Positions 19,474 through 28,152 of a DNA stretch of 64,000 bases are shown in pieces. Each line of letters opens with the position of its first letter. Positions within the stretch are counted from its first letter, which is position 1. The DNA is from Candidatus Poribacteria bacterium (GTDB taxonomy: Bacteria; Poribacteria; WGA-4E; WGA-3G), in contig JAPOQK010000013.1 in the NCBI GenBank assembly GCA_026710795.1, positions 17,110 through 81,109 of the forward strand, in the 5' to 3' direction. The notes below the pieces were generated by a model that saw only the letters and a program-made list of their open reading frames with translations, had not been told where the DNA came from and made no database searches. Position numbers and translations under genes: made by a program.

Positions 19474-20583
19474 TCATTTCCGTGAGGAGACATCGAAACC
19501 TACAGCTGTAACAAGAACAACACCTTTGACAATATCTTGCCATGCAGTACTCATATTGGCTAAGCTCATACCATTTGTAAGACTTGCCATGACGAATGCT
19601 CCTAAAATAGCTCCGAAAACTGTCCCACGACCACCCATCAGACTTGCACCACCGATCACACATGCCGCAATAGCATCTAATTCAAGCAACCTGCCAGCAC
19701 CGGGTCCAGCACTACCAAGACGGGTTGTCATAACAATACCCGCAATTGCCATCAATGCACCCATAATAGCAAATACACGTAATGTAACACTCTGAACATT
19801 AACACCTGATAAGTATGCTGCATCAGTATTGCCACCGACTGCATAAATATACCTGCCAAACCGCGTGTGATTTGATATGAAATGAAATGCGAATGCAAGT
19901 CCAAACAGAATACAGGCTGGTATTGGAATACCTCTATAGGAATTCATCACCACAACAATAGCAACAATGCTGCCACATATTGCCAAGAACTTTAATGCAA
20001 TTGGAAGGATGTTCTTAAATGTCCTTTGTAATTGAGTATGTTTTAGTTGATGGACAAATATATATCCCGTAACACCAATACCTACACACATAAGTACCCA
20101 TCCAAAAACCTGTGGTAGATGTGCTGTACCGATATATTTCAACCAGTTGTCAGGTAGAGCGATGGTTTCTCCTTTTGTTAAGGCTAACATTAAACCGCGA
20201 TACACCAAAAATCCACCGAGTGTTACAATGAATGCCGGAATGCGTTGGTATGCCACAAGAAATCCATGTAATATACCTATAATGATTCCAATACTGATAA
20301 CAATGACAAGTGTCAATGCAATTGGCAAATTCCACCAAACATGTAGAATTGCGGTTATTGCCCCTAACAATCCCGATCCAAAGCCAACTGATAGGTCAAT
20401 GTTTGCCGATATTATGACAAATACCATGCCGATTGAAAGGATAGCAATGACCGCAGCTTGACGAGAAAGGTTAAATAAATTACGATACGAAAGAAACGTG
20501 CCATTAGTGAGTAGTGTGAAGATGATCCAGATACAGACGAGGGCAATTACCATCGCATACATCCGAAGATTCAGATGCTTCAT
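19474..20583 (-). CDS. XylH-like sugar ABC transporter permease
   Basis: Inner-membrane permease of the BPD_transp_2 (RbsC/XylH) family, 369 residues with about ten hydrophobic segments. The N-terminal region (TNGTFLSYRNLFNLSRQ, GMVFVIISANIDLSVG) and the C-terminal AVGFDVSSRK look most like XylH. GLGGASLMGGRGT-like permease motif is present as IGGASLMGGRGTVFGAILG. The partner ATPase and binding protein are not beside it, unlike most such operons. Substrate (xylose or another sugar) is inference. It ends a minus-strand run with TatD, SDR and sugar-acid enzymes. Confidence 0.85.
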   Translation of the reverse strand: MKHLNLRMYAMVIALVCIWIIFTLLTNGTFLSYRNLFNLSRQAAVIAILSIGMVFVIISANIDLSVGFGSGLLGAITAILHVWWNLPIALTLVIVISIGIIIGILHGFLVAYQRIPAFIVTLGGFLVYRGLMLALTKGETIALPDNWLKYIGTAHLPQVFGWVLMCVGIGVTGYIFVHQLKHTQLQRTFKNILPIALKFLAICGSIVAIVVVMNSYRGIPIPACILFGLAFAFHFISNHTRFGRYIYAVGGNTDAAYLSGVNVQSVTLRVFAIMGALMAIAGIVMTTRLGSAGPGAGRLLELDAIAACVIGGASLMGGRGTVFGAILGAFVMASLTNGMSLANMSTAWQDIVKGVVLVTAVGFDVSSRK

Positions 20584-20605
20584 CTATGAGTATACTTTCC
20601 TTCAA

Positions 20606-21370
20606 TTAATCAGTGGCAAACAACGATCTGAAATTATTTGAGGTAATTTCACCAATTGTTTCTATGGATGTATTGCGAAGTTCGGCGATTTTTTCTGCAA
20701 CTGCACGAACATAGGAAGGTTCATTACGTTTACCCCGACGGAATTGCGGAGCCAACCAAGGACAATCAGTCTCTATCAATAACCGATCTGAGGGAACTTT
20801 ACTCGCAACTACTTGCATTTCTTTGGCATTGGGATAGGTAACAATGCCTCCAATTCCGATGTGAAAACCGATTTCTACACTTCTCTGCATGAGTTCAACA
20901 TCACCAGTAAAACAGTGAAGGACACCTTGGATTTGTCCCTGTCGAGATTCTAAAATAGGGAGAATATCCATATACGCGTCTCGGTTATGAACAATAATTG
21001 GCATTTCAAATTCTTCTGCAATATCTAATTGTTTTTCAAAAGCATCTTTTTGTATATCTGGCGGAGAAAGATTGCGATAGTAGTCCAATCCAATCTCCCC
21101 AAGGGCAATCACTTTGGGGTGATTTAACAGTTCACGAAATGTATTCAACACATCTGGTGTCAGTTTCTTTGCATCATGCGGGTGCATACCAACGGTTGCA
21201 AATAGATTTTCATGGTTATCAGCAAGTTCAACCGCCCCAAGACTGGTTTCCAAATCAAAACCTATTATGAGGATTGTCGTTACACCTGCCTCATGTGCAC
21301 GTTCTATAACAGCATCACGATCTTTGTTGAATTGATTTAGTTGAATGTGTGCATGGGAATCGATTAGCAT
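20606..21370 (-). CDS. TatD-family metal-dependent hydrolase/DNase
   Basis: A 254-residue cytosolic TIM-barrel hydrolase. Metal and active-site motifs are intact: DSHAHIQL at the N-terminus, GEIGLDYYR, VHNRDA, HCFTGD and ETDCPWLAP. RGKRNEPSYV is also typical. The family has 3'-5' DNase activity in some members. It sits 23 bases upstream of the permease start and 17 bases downstream of the SDR gene, hence probably co-transcribed, though no functional link is evident. Confidence 0.93.
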   Translation of the reverse strand: MLIDSHAHIQLNQFNKDRDAVIERAHEAGVTTILIIGFDLETSLGAVELADNHENLFATVGMHPHDAKKLTPDVLNTFRELLNHPKVIALGEIGLDYYRNLSPPDIQKDAFEKQLDIAEEFEMPIIVHNRDAYMDILPILESRQGQIQGVLHCFTGDVELMQRSVEIGFHIGIGGIVTYPNAKEMQVVASKVPSDRLLIETDCPWLAPQFRRGKRNEPSYVRAVAEKIAELRNTSIETIGEITSNNFRSLFATD

Positions 21371-21386
21371 TTTATATACTGAAGAA

Positions 21387-22097
21387 CTACATCAAAGGTG
21401 TTCGTATAACAGTTTCAAGGGTATGAGCGCGTGGGGATTGAGAAACAAGAAAGAGAATAAGATCTGCAACATCCTCTGGTTGCGTGAGATTTTCTATCAC
21501 ATCATCTGGATGATTGTCGCGACGCATTTTTGTATCTACAGGACCGGGACAAACAACTGATGCTTTCACACCGTACCGTCTACCTTCGTTATTTGTCGTT
21601 TCTGTAAAACCGATCACAGCAAATTTCGAGGCACAATACGAACCTCCGTTAACATGTCCGTACTTCCCTGATACCGATGATACATTTACAATATGTCCAT
21701 GTTTTTGTTCATACATGTGACTCAATACGGCTTGTGTGCACAGAAATACACCTTTAAGATTAACCGCCATAGTCAAATCCCAATCCTCTTCACGAATCTT
21801 TTCGATCGGGTTGTGTATTGCAACACCAGCATTATTGACGAGGATGTCTACCTTGCCAAATGTCTCAATTGTTTGAGTTACCAATGCCTCAACATCTGAT
21901 TTGTATTGCACATCAGTTTTGACCGCTAATGCGCGTCTACCAAGTTGTTCTATTTCTTTAGCAACGGAGTTAATTTCCGTTTCTGTCCTTGCAGCAAGGA
22001 CAATATCAGCACCTTCTTTTACAAATGCTAATGCTGTTGCACGTCCAATACCACGTCCAGCACCCGTAATTATTGCGATTCGGTTTCCAAGTTTCAC
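21387..22097 (-). CDS. short-chain dehydrogenase/reductase
   Basis: Classical SDR of 236 residues. The NAD(P)-binding motif is TGAGRGIGRA (residues ~11-20), NNAG follows, and the catalytic Ser and YxxxK are in VSSVSGK and GSYCASKF. It resembles FabG/3-ketoacyl reductases, but its neighbours (an enolase-superfamily enzyme and a sugar isomerase-like barrel) favour a sugar or sugar-acid substrate. Slightly shorter than the ~250 usual. Substrate unknown. Confidence 0.88.
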   Translation of the reverse strand: MKLGNRIAIITGAGRGIGRATALAFVKEGADIVLAARTETEINSVAKEIEQLGRRALAVKTDVQYKSDVEALVTQTIETFGKVDILVNNAGVAIHNPIEKIREEDWDLTMAVNLKGVFLCTQAVLSHMYEQKHGHIVNVSSVSGKYGHVNGGSYCASKFAVIGFTETTNNEGRRYGVKASVVCPGPVDTKMRRDNHPDDVIENLTQPEDVADLILFLVSQSPRAHTLETVIRTPLM

Positions 22098-22310
22098 ATT
22101 TTTTCCTCATGGTAGTAGACACACTCCGTGTGCCGTTTGATTATTAATCTTTATTTTGTGTATAGGTACGTGTTAAGCATGCACAACAAACATTAACTTC
22201 CTCAATAATCCAATCCTGAAAATCCTGGTTCAGACAATAAACAAAGATACCACAAAATACTGAATAAATCGTTTCATTTCTATATCTGTGTATTTGATAG
22301 AAGTTAATCA

Positions 22311-23396
22311 CTATGCAACCTGATATTCGGCTAATTTCTCCTTGTCAAATAAGATACCATGACCAGGACGATTCGGGGGAGAAAAGTGACCATCTTTGAG
22401 TGTCAAAGTATCGCTAAGTACAGGATCAAGTGAAGGAATATATTCAACAAAAAGCGAATGAGGCACTGCAGCAGAGAGATGTACATGCAAATCCATCAAA
22501 AAGTGTGGAGATACAGACAATCCGAAGCATTCGGCAGTATGTGCAACCTTCATCCATTCCGATATACCACCGACCCTTACAGCATCTGGTTGTAATATAT
22601 CTGCTGCACCTTGCGCAATGTATTCCTTAAACACATATTTATTGTATATCGTCTCACCGATTGCGATGGGTATAGTAGTTTTCTCACGCAATGTTACATG
22701 ACTATCTACATCATCCGCTTCTATAGGTTCTTCAAACCAAAAAATATCTGCATCTTCAATACGACAAGCGAGTTGAATTGCTTCCCGAGCATTCCACTTC
22801 ATATTCGCATCTATCATAAGATACGGTTCTTGTCCAATGGCATTTCTAACAGCAAAGATACGTGAAACGTCTTCATGTAGACTATCTCTACCGACCTTGA
22901 TCTTGATTCCTTTATATCCCTGTTCCACATATTCCACAGATTGCCTAACAAGCTCATCTTCAGTAAGGTGAAGCCAACCACCATCGGTGTTGTAGACAGG
23001 CACTGACGAACGTGCACCACCGAGTAGTTGATAGAGTGGTAACCCCGCACGCTTTGCCATCAGGTCCCACAAGGCAATATCTACAGCTGCCATTCCTAAA
23101 CCTACAATTCCACCCCTACCAACCCAATGCGTATCCATCCACATACGATTCCAGATCCGATCAATATTCGATGCATCCTCTTCAAGTAGGATAGGGGTCA
23201 AATAGGCATCTATTATCTGCTTAATTGCTTCTCCACCCTTGCCGATAGTATAGGAGAATCCTGTGCCAATTACACCATCTGCATCTTCAATTTCAATGAA
23301 TGGAAACTCCATAGAGACAAATGCTTGAATGGCATCAGTTCGCTGAACTTGTGGTGGTATATCGTACAGCGATGTCCGAACTGATTTTATTTTCAT
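22311..23396 (-). CDS. mandelate racemase / muconate lactonizing family enzyme
   Basis: Enolase-superfamily enzyme of 361 residues, probably a sugar-acid dehydratase or epimerase. The N-terminal capping domain is followed by the barrel with the KxK base (GYKGIKIKVG), metal ligands in MIDANMKWN, WFEEPIEADD and IAIGETIYN, and a His-containing C-terminal strand (VSPHFLMDLHVH). These fit the mandelate racemase subgroup. Its stop-to-start gap to the upstream TIM-barrel gene is 11 bases, so they form an operon. Specific substrate cannot be read. Confidence 0.9.
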   Translation of the reverse strand: MKIKSVRTSLYDIPPQVQRTDAIQAFVSMEFPFIEIEDADGVIGTGFSYTIGKGGEAIKQIIDAYLTPILLEEDASNIDRIWNRMWMDTHWVGRGGIVGLGMAAVDIALWDLMAKRAGLPLYQLLGGARSSVPVYNTDGGWLHLTEDELVRQSVEYVEQGYKGIKIKVGRDSLHEDVSRIFAVRNAIGQEPYLMIDANMKWNAREAIQLACRIEDADIFWFEEPIEADDVDSHVTLREKTTIPIAIGETIYNKYVFKEYIAQGAADILQPDAVRVGGISEWMKVAHTAECFGLSVSPHFLMDLHVHLSAAVPHSLFVEYIPSLDPVLSDTLTLKDGHFSPPNRPGHGILFDKEKLAEYQVA

Positions 23397-23407
23397 TGGA
23401 TTGCCTA

Positions 23408-24277
23408 CTACTTTAATTTATTTATCATTGTCTTCAAATTTTCGACACAGATACGAGAAGCTTCCTCACCTGCTTCAGAGAACGCTTTTCCACCAGGTCT
23501 GTTGAGTAAATCATCATCAATTTTGAGTGTAGGTCTCCAATGTGTTTCAAGACATAAGTGTCCTTCATAGCCATCATCAACAAAAGCCTGTAGCTGACCT
23601 TGCCAATCAATTACACCATCACCCACCGGAACAGATTCCATCTCACCGCTATCAGGATTTGGCGCGGCATCTTTAAGATGTGCATGTATCATAGTCGGTT
23701 TCATTTGATGATAGGCATCAGGATATGGCGTAACTCCATCTTTTGCGTGTGCTTCATTAGCTGGATCCCATATACCACGTATATTAGGTGAGTCGATTTC
23801 TTCAATAAACTTTGCAGTGAGTTTAGCAGTGCTAAGAGATGTCGTAGATTCGTTTTCCATACCAAGAATTATGCCTTCACCATCTATTATTTTGCGCGGT
23901 TCGTCATAAGAAGCAATTATTTCGTCCCATCGTTCAACAGTCTTACCAGTATCCCAGAAAACAAAAGTACGGATTAGATTGGTATTGAAGGCTTTTGCAG
24001 TACGAATACACCCTCTCAGGATATCAAGATGTTCTTTCCGTTCCTCTGCATTATCCATGTCACATTTGAAGAACGGAGAGGCAACACCGATTATCTCAAT
24101 GTCTGTACCATCAAGTAGACGTTTCATTTGGTCTATATCATCATTAGTTAGTTGATGTGGAGGTTTATCCCATACTGAACGAATTTCTATAGAATTGAGT
24201 TTGTATTCACCGACAAAATTGACAACGGTGGCAAAGTCTTGTGATACTTCGTCACCGATAACTCCGATTTTAAACAT
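23408..24277 (-). CDS. sugar phosphate isomerase/epimerase (AP endonuclease 2-type TIM barrel)
   Basis: A 289-residue xylose-isomerase-like TIM barrel. Metal ligand positions are visible as Glu in GMENESTTS, Asp in IWDPANEAH, His in MIHAHLKDA and Glu in LCLETHW. First gene of the minus-strand sugar cluster. Members of this superfamily act as epimerases, isomerases or inosose dehydratases, so the reaction is unassigned. Confidence 0.88.
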   Translation of the reverse strand: MFKIGVIGDEVSQDFATVVNFVGEYKLNSIEIRSVWDKPPHQLTNDDIDQMKRLLDGTDIEIIGVASPFFKCDMDNAEERKEHLDILRGCIRTAKAFNTNLIRTFVFWDTGKTVERWDEIIASYDEPRKIIDGEGIILGMENESTTSLSTAKLTAKFIEEIDSPNIRGIWDPANEAHAKDGVTPYPDAYHQMKPTMIHAHLKDAAPNPDSGEMESVPVGDGVIDWQGQLQAFVDDGYEGHLCLETHWRPTLKIDDDLLNRPGGKAFSEAGEEASRICVENLKTMINKLK

Positions 24278-24440
24278 AGTTGTATGACTCCTTAGTTACT
24301 TTTCAGATATATTAGCATAGATAAAGATAAATGGCAAATTTACAGGATTATTTAGTTATATGATTGCTCTGTTAACGAATGTTACTTAGAGTATATCATG
24401 TAGGTCGGAGCGAGCGATGCAACCTCCGACATCTTACATT

Positions 24441-24576
24441 CTGTAGGAGCGACCCGACGAATACCACACGCGTATTCGGCGTTGATTTGGGGGAATGCCT
24501 AAATGGCATTCATACCGTTGATTTCCCGGTCGCGATATAAGCACCTTTATCGCGACCGGAAGGTCGCTCCTACAAG
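24441..24576. repeat. modular palindromic repeat, copy 2
   Basis: Starts CTGTAGGAGCGACC and ends GGTCGCTCCTACAAG, making a long inverted pair. It encloses GCGTATTCGGCGTTGATTTG, GAATGCCTAAATGGCATTC and TCGCGAT...ATCGCGACCGG palindromes. Same modules as at 14436, 54479 and 63715. Confidence 0.8.
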
Positions 24577-24681
24577 AAAAAAGTCCAGAAAATTTTCCTA
24601 AATTGACACCACTGAATACCAACAGTGCATTCATAGCTAAATATACCAATATATATCCAATAAAACATTTCACTTTTTAAT

Positions 24682-24710
24682 TTGACACCCACAAAAAGAT
24701 ACTATATAAT
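24682..24710 (+). promoter_or_regulatory. perfect consensus sigma70 promoter without an adjacent gene
   Basis: TTGACA (24682-24687), exactly 17 bases, TATAAT (24705-24710). Transcription would begin near 24717 and run into repeat copy B; the next gene is 500 bases away and has its own promoter. Confidence 0.65.
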
Positions 24711-24840
24711 TAACATATGTTTAGAGTTTAGGATTATATCGGTGACACGAGTTGAGATACGTTAGAAGGAAGTATAAACACAAATTCACCTATTGTGTAA
24801 TGTTTGATTTTTGATTCTAAGGGACTGTATATGGGTTTTC

Positions 24841-24990
24841 TAAGTTTCATGTCTTACAAATTATGAAGGTAAGTCAAGGCAAGTAAAAAGACCAAAAAGG
24901 CGCAAAAAAAAAAAGCGAAATTCGCGTCACATTCCTTGTCCTGACTGGATTCTAAACGTCACAGGTGACGTGCAAAACGTCACAATTTAT
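24841..24990 (-). repeat. dispersed repeat family, copy B
   Basis: Reverse orientation. Reads CATGTCTTACAAATTATGAA, GACCAAAAAGGCGC, an A-run, then GAAATTCGCGTCACATTCC, TTGTCCTGACTGGATTC and ACGTGCAAAACGTCAC. It matches the complement of 51422-51580 with scattered changes. Confidence 0.85.
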
Positions 24991-25137
24991 AGCACATACG
25001 GATAAACAATGTAACGGTAAAATAACAGATATAGATTTCGCTTCTCTCTACACAACCTACAAAAGATTATATAGAATTGTGAAAAATATATCCGAAAAAA
25101 CCGAAATCTAAATATCCCTGAACTTGATTACAATAAA

Positions 25138-25166
25138 TTGTATTCAATTTGAAAAAGTGCTATACT
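25138..25166 (+). promoter_or_regulatory. promoter of the sulfatase gene
   Basis: TTGTAT at 25138-25143, 17-base spacer, TATACT at 25161-25166, 52 bases before the ATG; AAGGA precedes the start. Confidence 0.5.
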
Positions 25167-25218
25167 TGTATTTGTAGGTAAACAAATATCATCTGTACAA
25201 GAAAGGACCGGAACCACT

Positions 25219-26703
25219 ATGCCTAAGAAACCAAATATACTCTACCTTATGACAGATCAGCAACGATTTGATACAGTCGGTGCACTCAATAATCCTATTA
25301 TTCAGACCCCAGCACTTAATAGACTTGCGCGTGAAGGCACAAGTTTTACTTCCGCATACTGTCCTTCCCCTGTCTGTGTTGCTTCCCGATGTAGTTTCCT
25401 GCTTGGTCAGTGGCCTCATCAAACAGGTTGCACGACGAATTCAGCGATGCCACAGGAACGTGATTCATTGATGGATATATTGAACGAGGTAGGATATCAG
25501 ACTCACGGTATTGGTAAGATGCACTTTACACCACAAGGACGCAAGATGTGGGGTTTTGAAACCAGAGATTTTTCTGAGGAAGGTGCTGGTCCAGACGACT
25601 TTACACAATCGCTACGGGATAATGGGTATGACCATATAATCGCTCCACATGGTGAACGTAGCGAATACTACTACATTCCACAACCGTCACAACTTCCTGA
25701 ACGATTACACCATACACAGTGGGTAGGTGATAGGACATTAGAATTTCTCACACAACGCGATTCAGATAGACCTTTTTTATGTTGGTCAAGTTTTATTAAA
25801 CCACATCCTCCATTTGAGTCACCTGTGCCTTGGAATAGATTATATCGTACAGTTGAAATGCCACTACCATTTCTACCTCCAGATTATGAAGAACTTCATA
25901 CTTACTGGAACCGGCATCAAAATCGTTACAAATATCGCGATCAAGGTATGGACATGAACCTTCTTAGAACAATGCGAGCTGCTTACTACGCAGCTATCTC
26001 ATTCATTGATTATCAGGTGGGTAGAATACTGGAATATCTTGAAGCAGAAGGTGAACTTGATAATACATTGATTCTTTACACTTCTGATCACGGAGAATTG
26101 CTTGGTGACTATAACTGTTATGGTAAACGGTCATTCCTTGATGCAGCTGCTCGGATTCCGTTATTAGTGCGATATCCAGAACGATTTGAGGCAAACAGTC
26201 AGTGTGATACACCAACCAGTCTTGTTGATGTATTACCAACGAGTCTTGGTGCTGCAGGATTAACACCAGATTCTGATCGATGTGGTACTGATTTGGCTGA
26301 TATTGCACAAGGTAAATCTGACAGAGATGCAATTATTGGACAGTTGGCAAATGAAGGTAGAGGATTATATATGCTATTGACAGATACGTATAAGTATATC
26401 TATTCTGCTGCTGACCAGAAGGAATATCTATTCAGACGTTTGGATGGTAGACTTGATGAACGAAACCTTGCTGGTAATCCTGCCTATGGTCGACCACTTC
26501 GCGAATATCGTGATCGGTTGATTAACTGGTTCAGAGAAGATGGTTATGAACAACCACTTGATGGGAATAGGTGGAAGGAATTCCCAATACAGATTGAATC
26601 GGAAAATCCTGATGCAGGTCAACTTTTTCAAGATGGTCGTTCCTCAAGTGATATGTTACCGTCGGGGTATGAACCGCATATTGATCCTACCAGAGGACGC
26701 TAA
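25219..26703 (+). CDS. sulfatase (formylglycine type)
   Basis: Alkaline-phosphatase-superfamily sulfatase of 494 residues, removing sulfate esters from a carbohydrate or similar substrate. The N-terminal metal motif is MTDQQ (Asp13, Gln14). Cys53 in CVASR fits the formylglycine signature C-x-P/A-x-R. LLGQWPHQTGC and the second metal site TSDHGELLGDY follow. There is no signal peptide, so it may be cytosolic or the substrate may be imported. No sulfatase-maturating enzyme is in the window. Confidence 0.93.
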   Translation: MPKKPNILYLMTDQQRFDTVGALNNPIIQTPALNRLAREGTSFTSAYCPSPVCVASRCSFLLGQWPHQTGCTTNSAMPQERDSLMDILNEVGYQTHGIGKMHFTPQGRKMWGFETRDFSEEGAGPDDFTQSLRDNGYDHIIAPHGERSEYYYIPQPSQLPERLHHTQWVGDRTLEFLTQRDSDRPFLCWSSFIKPHPPFESPVPWNRLYRTVEMPLPFLPPDYEELHTYWNRHQNRYKYRDQGMDMNLLRTMRAAYYAAISFIDYQVGRILEYLEAEGELDNTLILYTSDHGELLGDYNCYGKRSFLDAAARIPLLVRYPERFEANSQCDTPTSLVDVLPTSLGAAGLTPDSDRCGTDLADIAQGKSDRDAIIGQLANEGRGLYMLLTDTYKYIYSAADQKEYLFRRLDGRLDERNLAGNPAYGRPLREYRDRLINWFREDGYEQPLDGNRWKEFPIQIESENPDAGQLFQDGRSSSDMLPSGYEPHIDPTRGR

Positions 26704-26790
26704 TATGTTTATGTCATTTTGTCCTTCAATCCATTTTTACTTTTACATCTATACCTAACATCAATCATATAGTTGTAGCAGAATGTAGTC

Positions 26791-28152
26791 ATGTCAATCC
26801 CTCGTTTTGCAAAGAGTTCATTTTCTAAAGCTGCATGGTATGCATACAATACATATAGAAAAGGTATAAATTTCCGCACGCAACTATCCGAGATTGATGC
26901 ACTAAATAATTCTCCTCGCGATACAATCTTCGCATATCAGCAAAGACGATTGAATCAACTCATTATACATGCCTACCAAACGACACCATTCTATCGTCAA
27001 CACTTAAGTGGATTTGAACCAAGCCAAAACATAAGTAAAGACAACATTGACATCTCAGATATTCTTCCGCTTGAAAAACAGACCATTAGAGAACAATTGG
27101 AAGATTTGTGTTCAGAATCAGTTTCACCGAAACAACGGATTAAGAATGCTACAGGTGGATCAACTGGAACTCCATTGACGTTCTATCAAGATAGGAACTA
27201 TTGGAATCAGCGTAATCTGAGCGTGTATTACTTTGACAGGTGGACGGGATGGGATTTTGGACTATCACAACTTATTATATGGGGAGCACTCGCTGATTTA
27301 GAAGAAACTGGTAATTGGAAACAGAAGTTGAATAACTATTGGCGTAATCAATTTTGGCTAAACGGATTTCAGCTTACAGAATCAGCGATGCACAATACTT
27401 TTCATAAAATGGAGAATATTAAACCGGAAACAATTCTTGCATATCCTTCGTCGTTGTACCAATATGCCAAATTTCTATCAGATAATGAATTAGAACCGAA
27501 ATGTCAATTGAGAGGAATTATATCTTCAGCGGAGATGTTACATCCACATTATAGGACACTTGCTGAGACTGTATTCAATACAAAGGTATACAACAGGTAT
27601 GGTGGACGGGAGGTGGGATTAATCGCTATGGAATGTGCAGAAGGACGGATGCATATCAACTGCAGAGACATATATCTCGAGATTGACAGTGAAGAACCAT
27701 ATAAGACACCTGGGGACATTCTTATTACACAATTAAACAACTATGCGATGCCGTTTATTCGCTACCGAATTGGAGATATTGGTCTATTGTCTGATGAGAT
27801 GTGTCCGTGTGGTAACCAGTTACCTGTTTTAGGTGAACTTCTTGGACGTAGCACTGCAACATTTAGAACTAAAGATGGGGAATTAATTCACGGAGGTTAT
27901 TTTACACAACAGTTCTATGACCTTGTAGGGGTGTCCCAATTTCAATTGATACAGGAATCGTTAGACCAGTGTATCCTAAAACTTGTAAGAAACGAACATT
28001 GGAATGAGGAAACAAGGACTTATATACTACAAATAATCCAGACTGCTTTGGGTTCAGATGTATCGGTACGAGTGGAAGATGTTGATGAGATTGCACTACC
28101 TAAATCGGGTAAACGTGAGTATACAATATCAAAGGTTACAGAGTTCTCGTAG
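26791..28152 (+). CDS. PaaK/CapK-like adenylate-forming ligase
   Basis: A 453-residue AMP-binding-superfamily protein of the phenylacetate-CoA ligase/CapK group. Visible motifs: the phosphate loop NATGGSTGTPLTFYQD, RYGGREVG, ITQLNNYAMPFIRYRIGDIG and the Cys pair CPCGNQLP near residue 340. CapK-like members often lie in cell-surface polysaccharide loci. Its 3' end overlaps by 24 bases the convergent nucleotidyltransferase-DUF89 gene. True substrate unknown. Confidence 0.85.
   Translation: MSIPRFAKSSFSKAAWYAYNTYRKGINFRTQLSEIDALNNSPRDTIFAYQQRRLNQLIIHAYQTTPFYRQHLSGFEPSQNISKDNIDISDILPLEKQTIREQLEDLCSESVSPKQRIKNATGGSTGTPLTFYQDRNYWNQRNLSVYYFDRWTGWDFGLSQLIIWGALADLEETGNWKQKLNNYWRNQFWLNGFQLTESAMHNTFHKMENIKPETILAYPSSLYQYAKFLSDNELEPKCQLRGIISSAEMLHPHYRTLAETVFNTKVYNRYGGREVGLIAMECAEGRMHINCRDIYLEIDSEEPYKTPGDILITQLNNYAMPFIRYRIGDIGLLSDEMCPCGNQLPVLGELLGRSTATFRTKDGELIHGGYFTQQFYDLVGVSQFQLIQESLDQCILKLVRNEHWNEETRTYILQIIQTALGSDVSVRVEDVDEIALPKSGKREYTISKVTEFS

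Larger units (their letters stand above)
24278..25218. other. 941-bp gene-free region rich in repeats
   Basis: Divergent spacer between the sugar cluster and the sulfatase. It contains a modular palindrome block (24441-24576), a consensus promoter (24682-24710) with no obvious gene, dispersed repeat copy B (24841-24990) and the sulfatase promoter (25138-25166). No open frame here looks coding. Confidence 0.7.
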
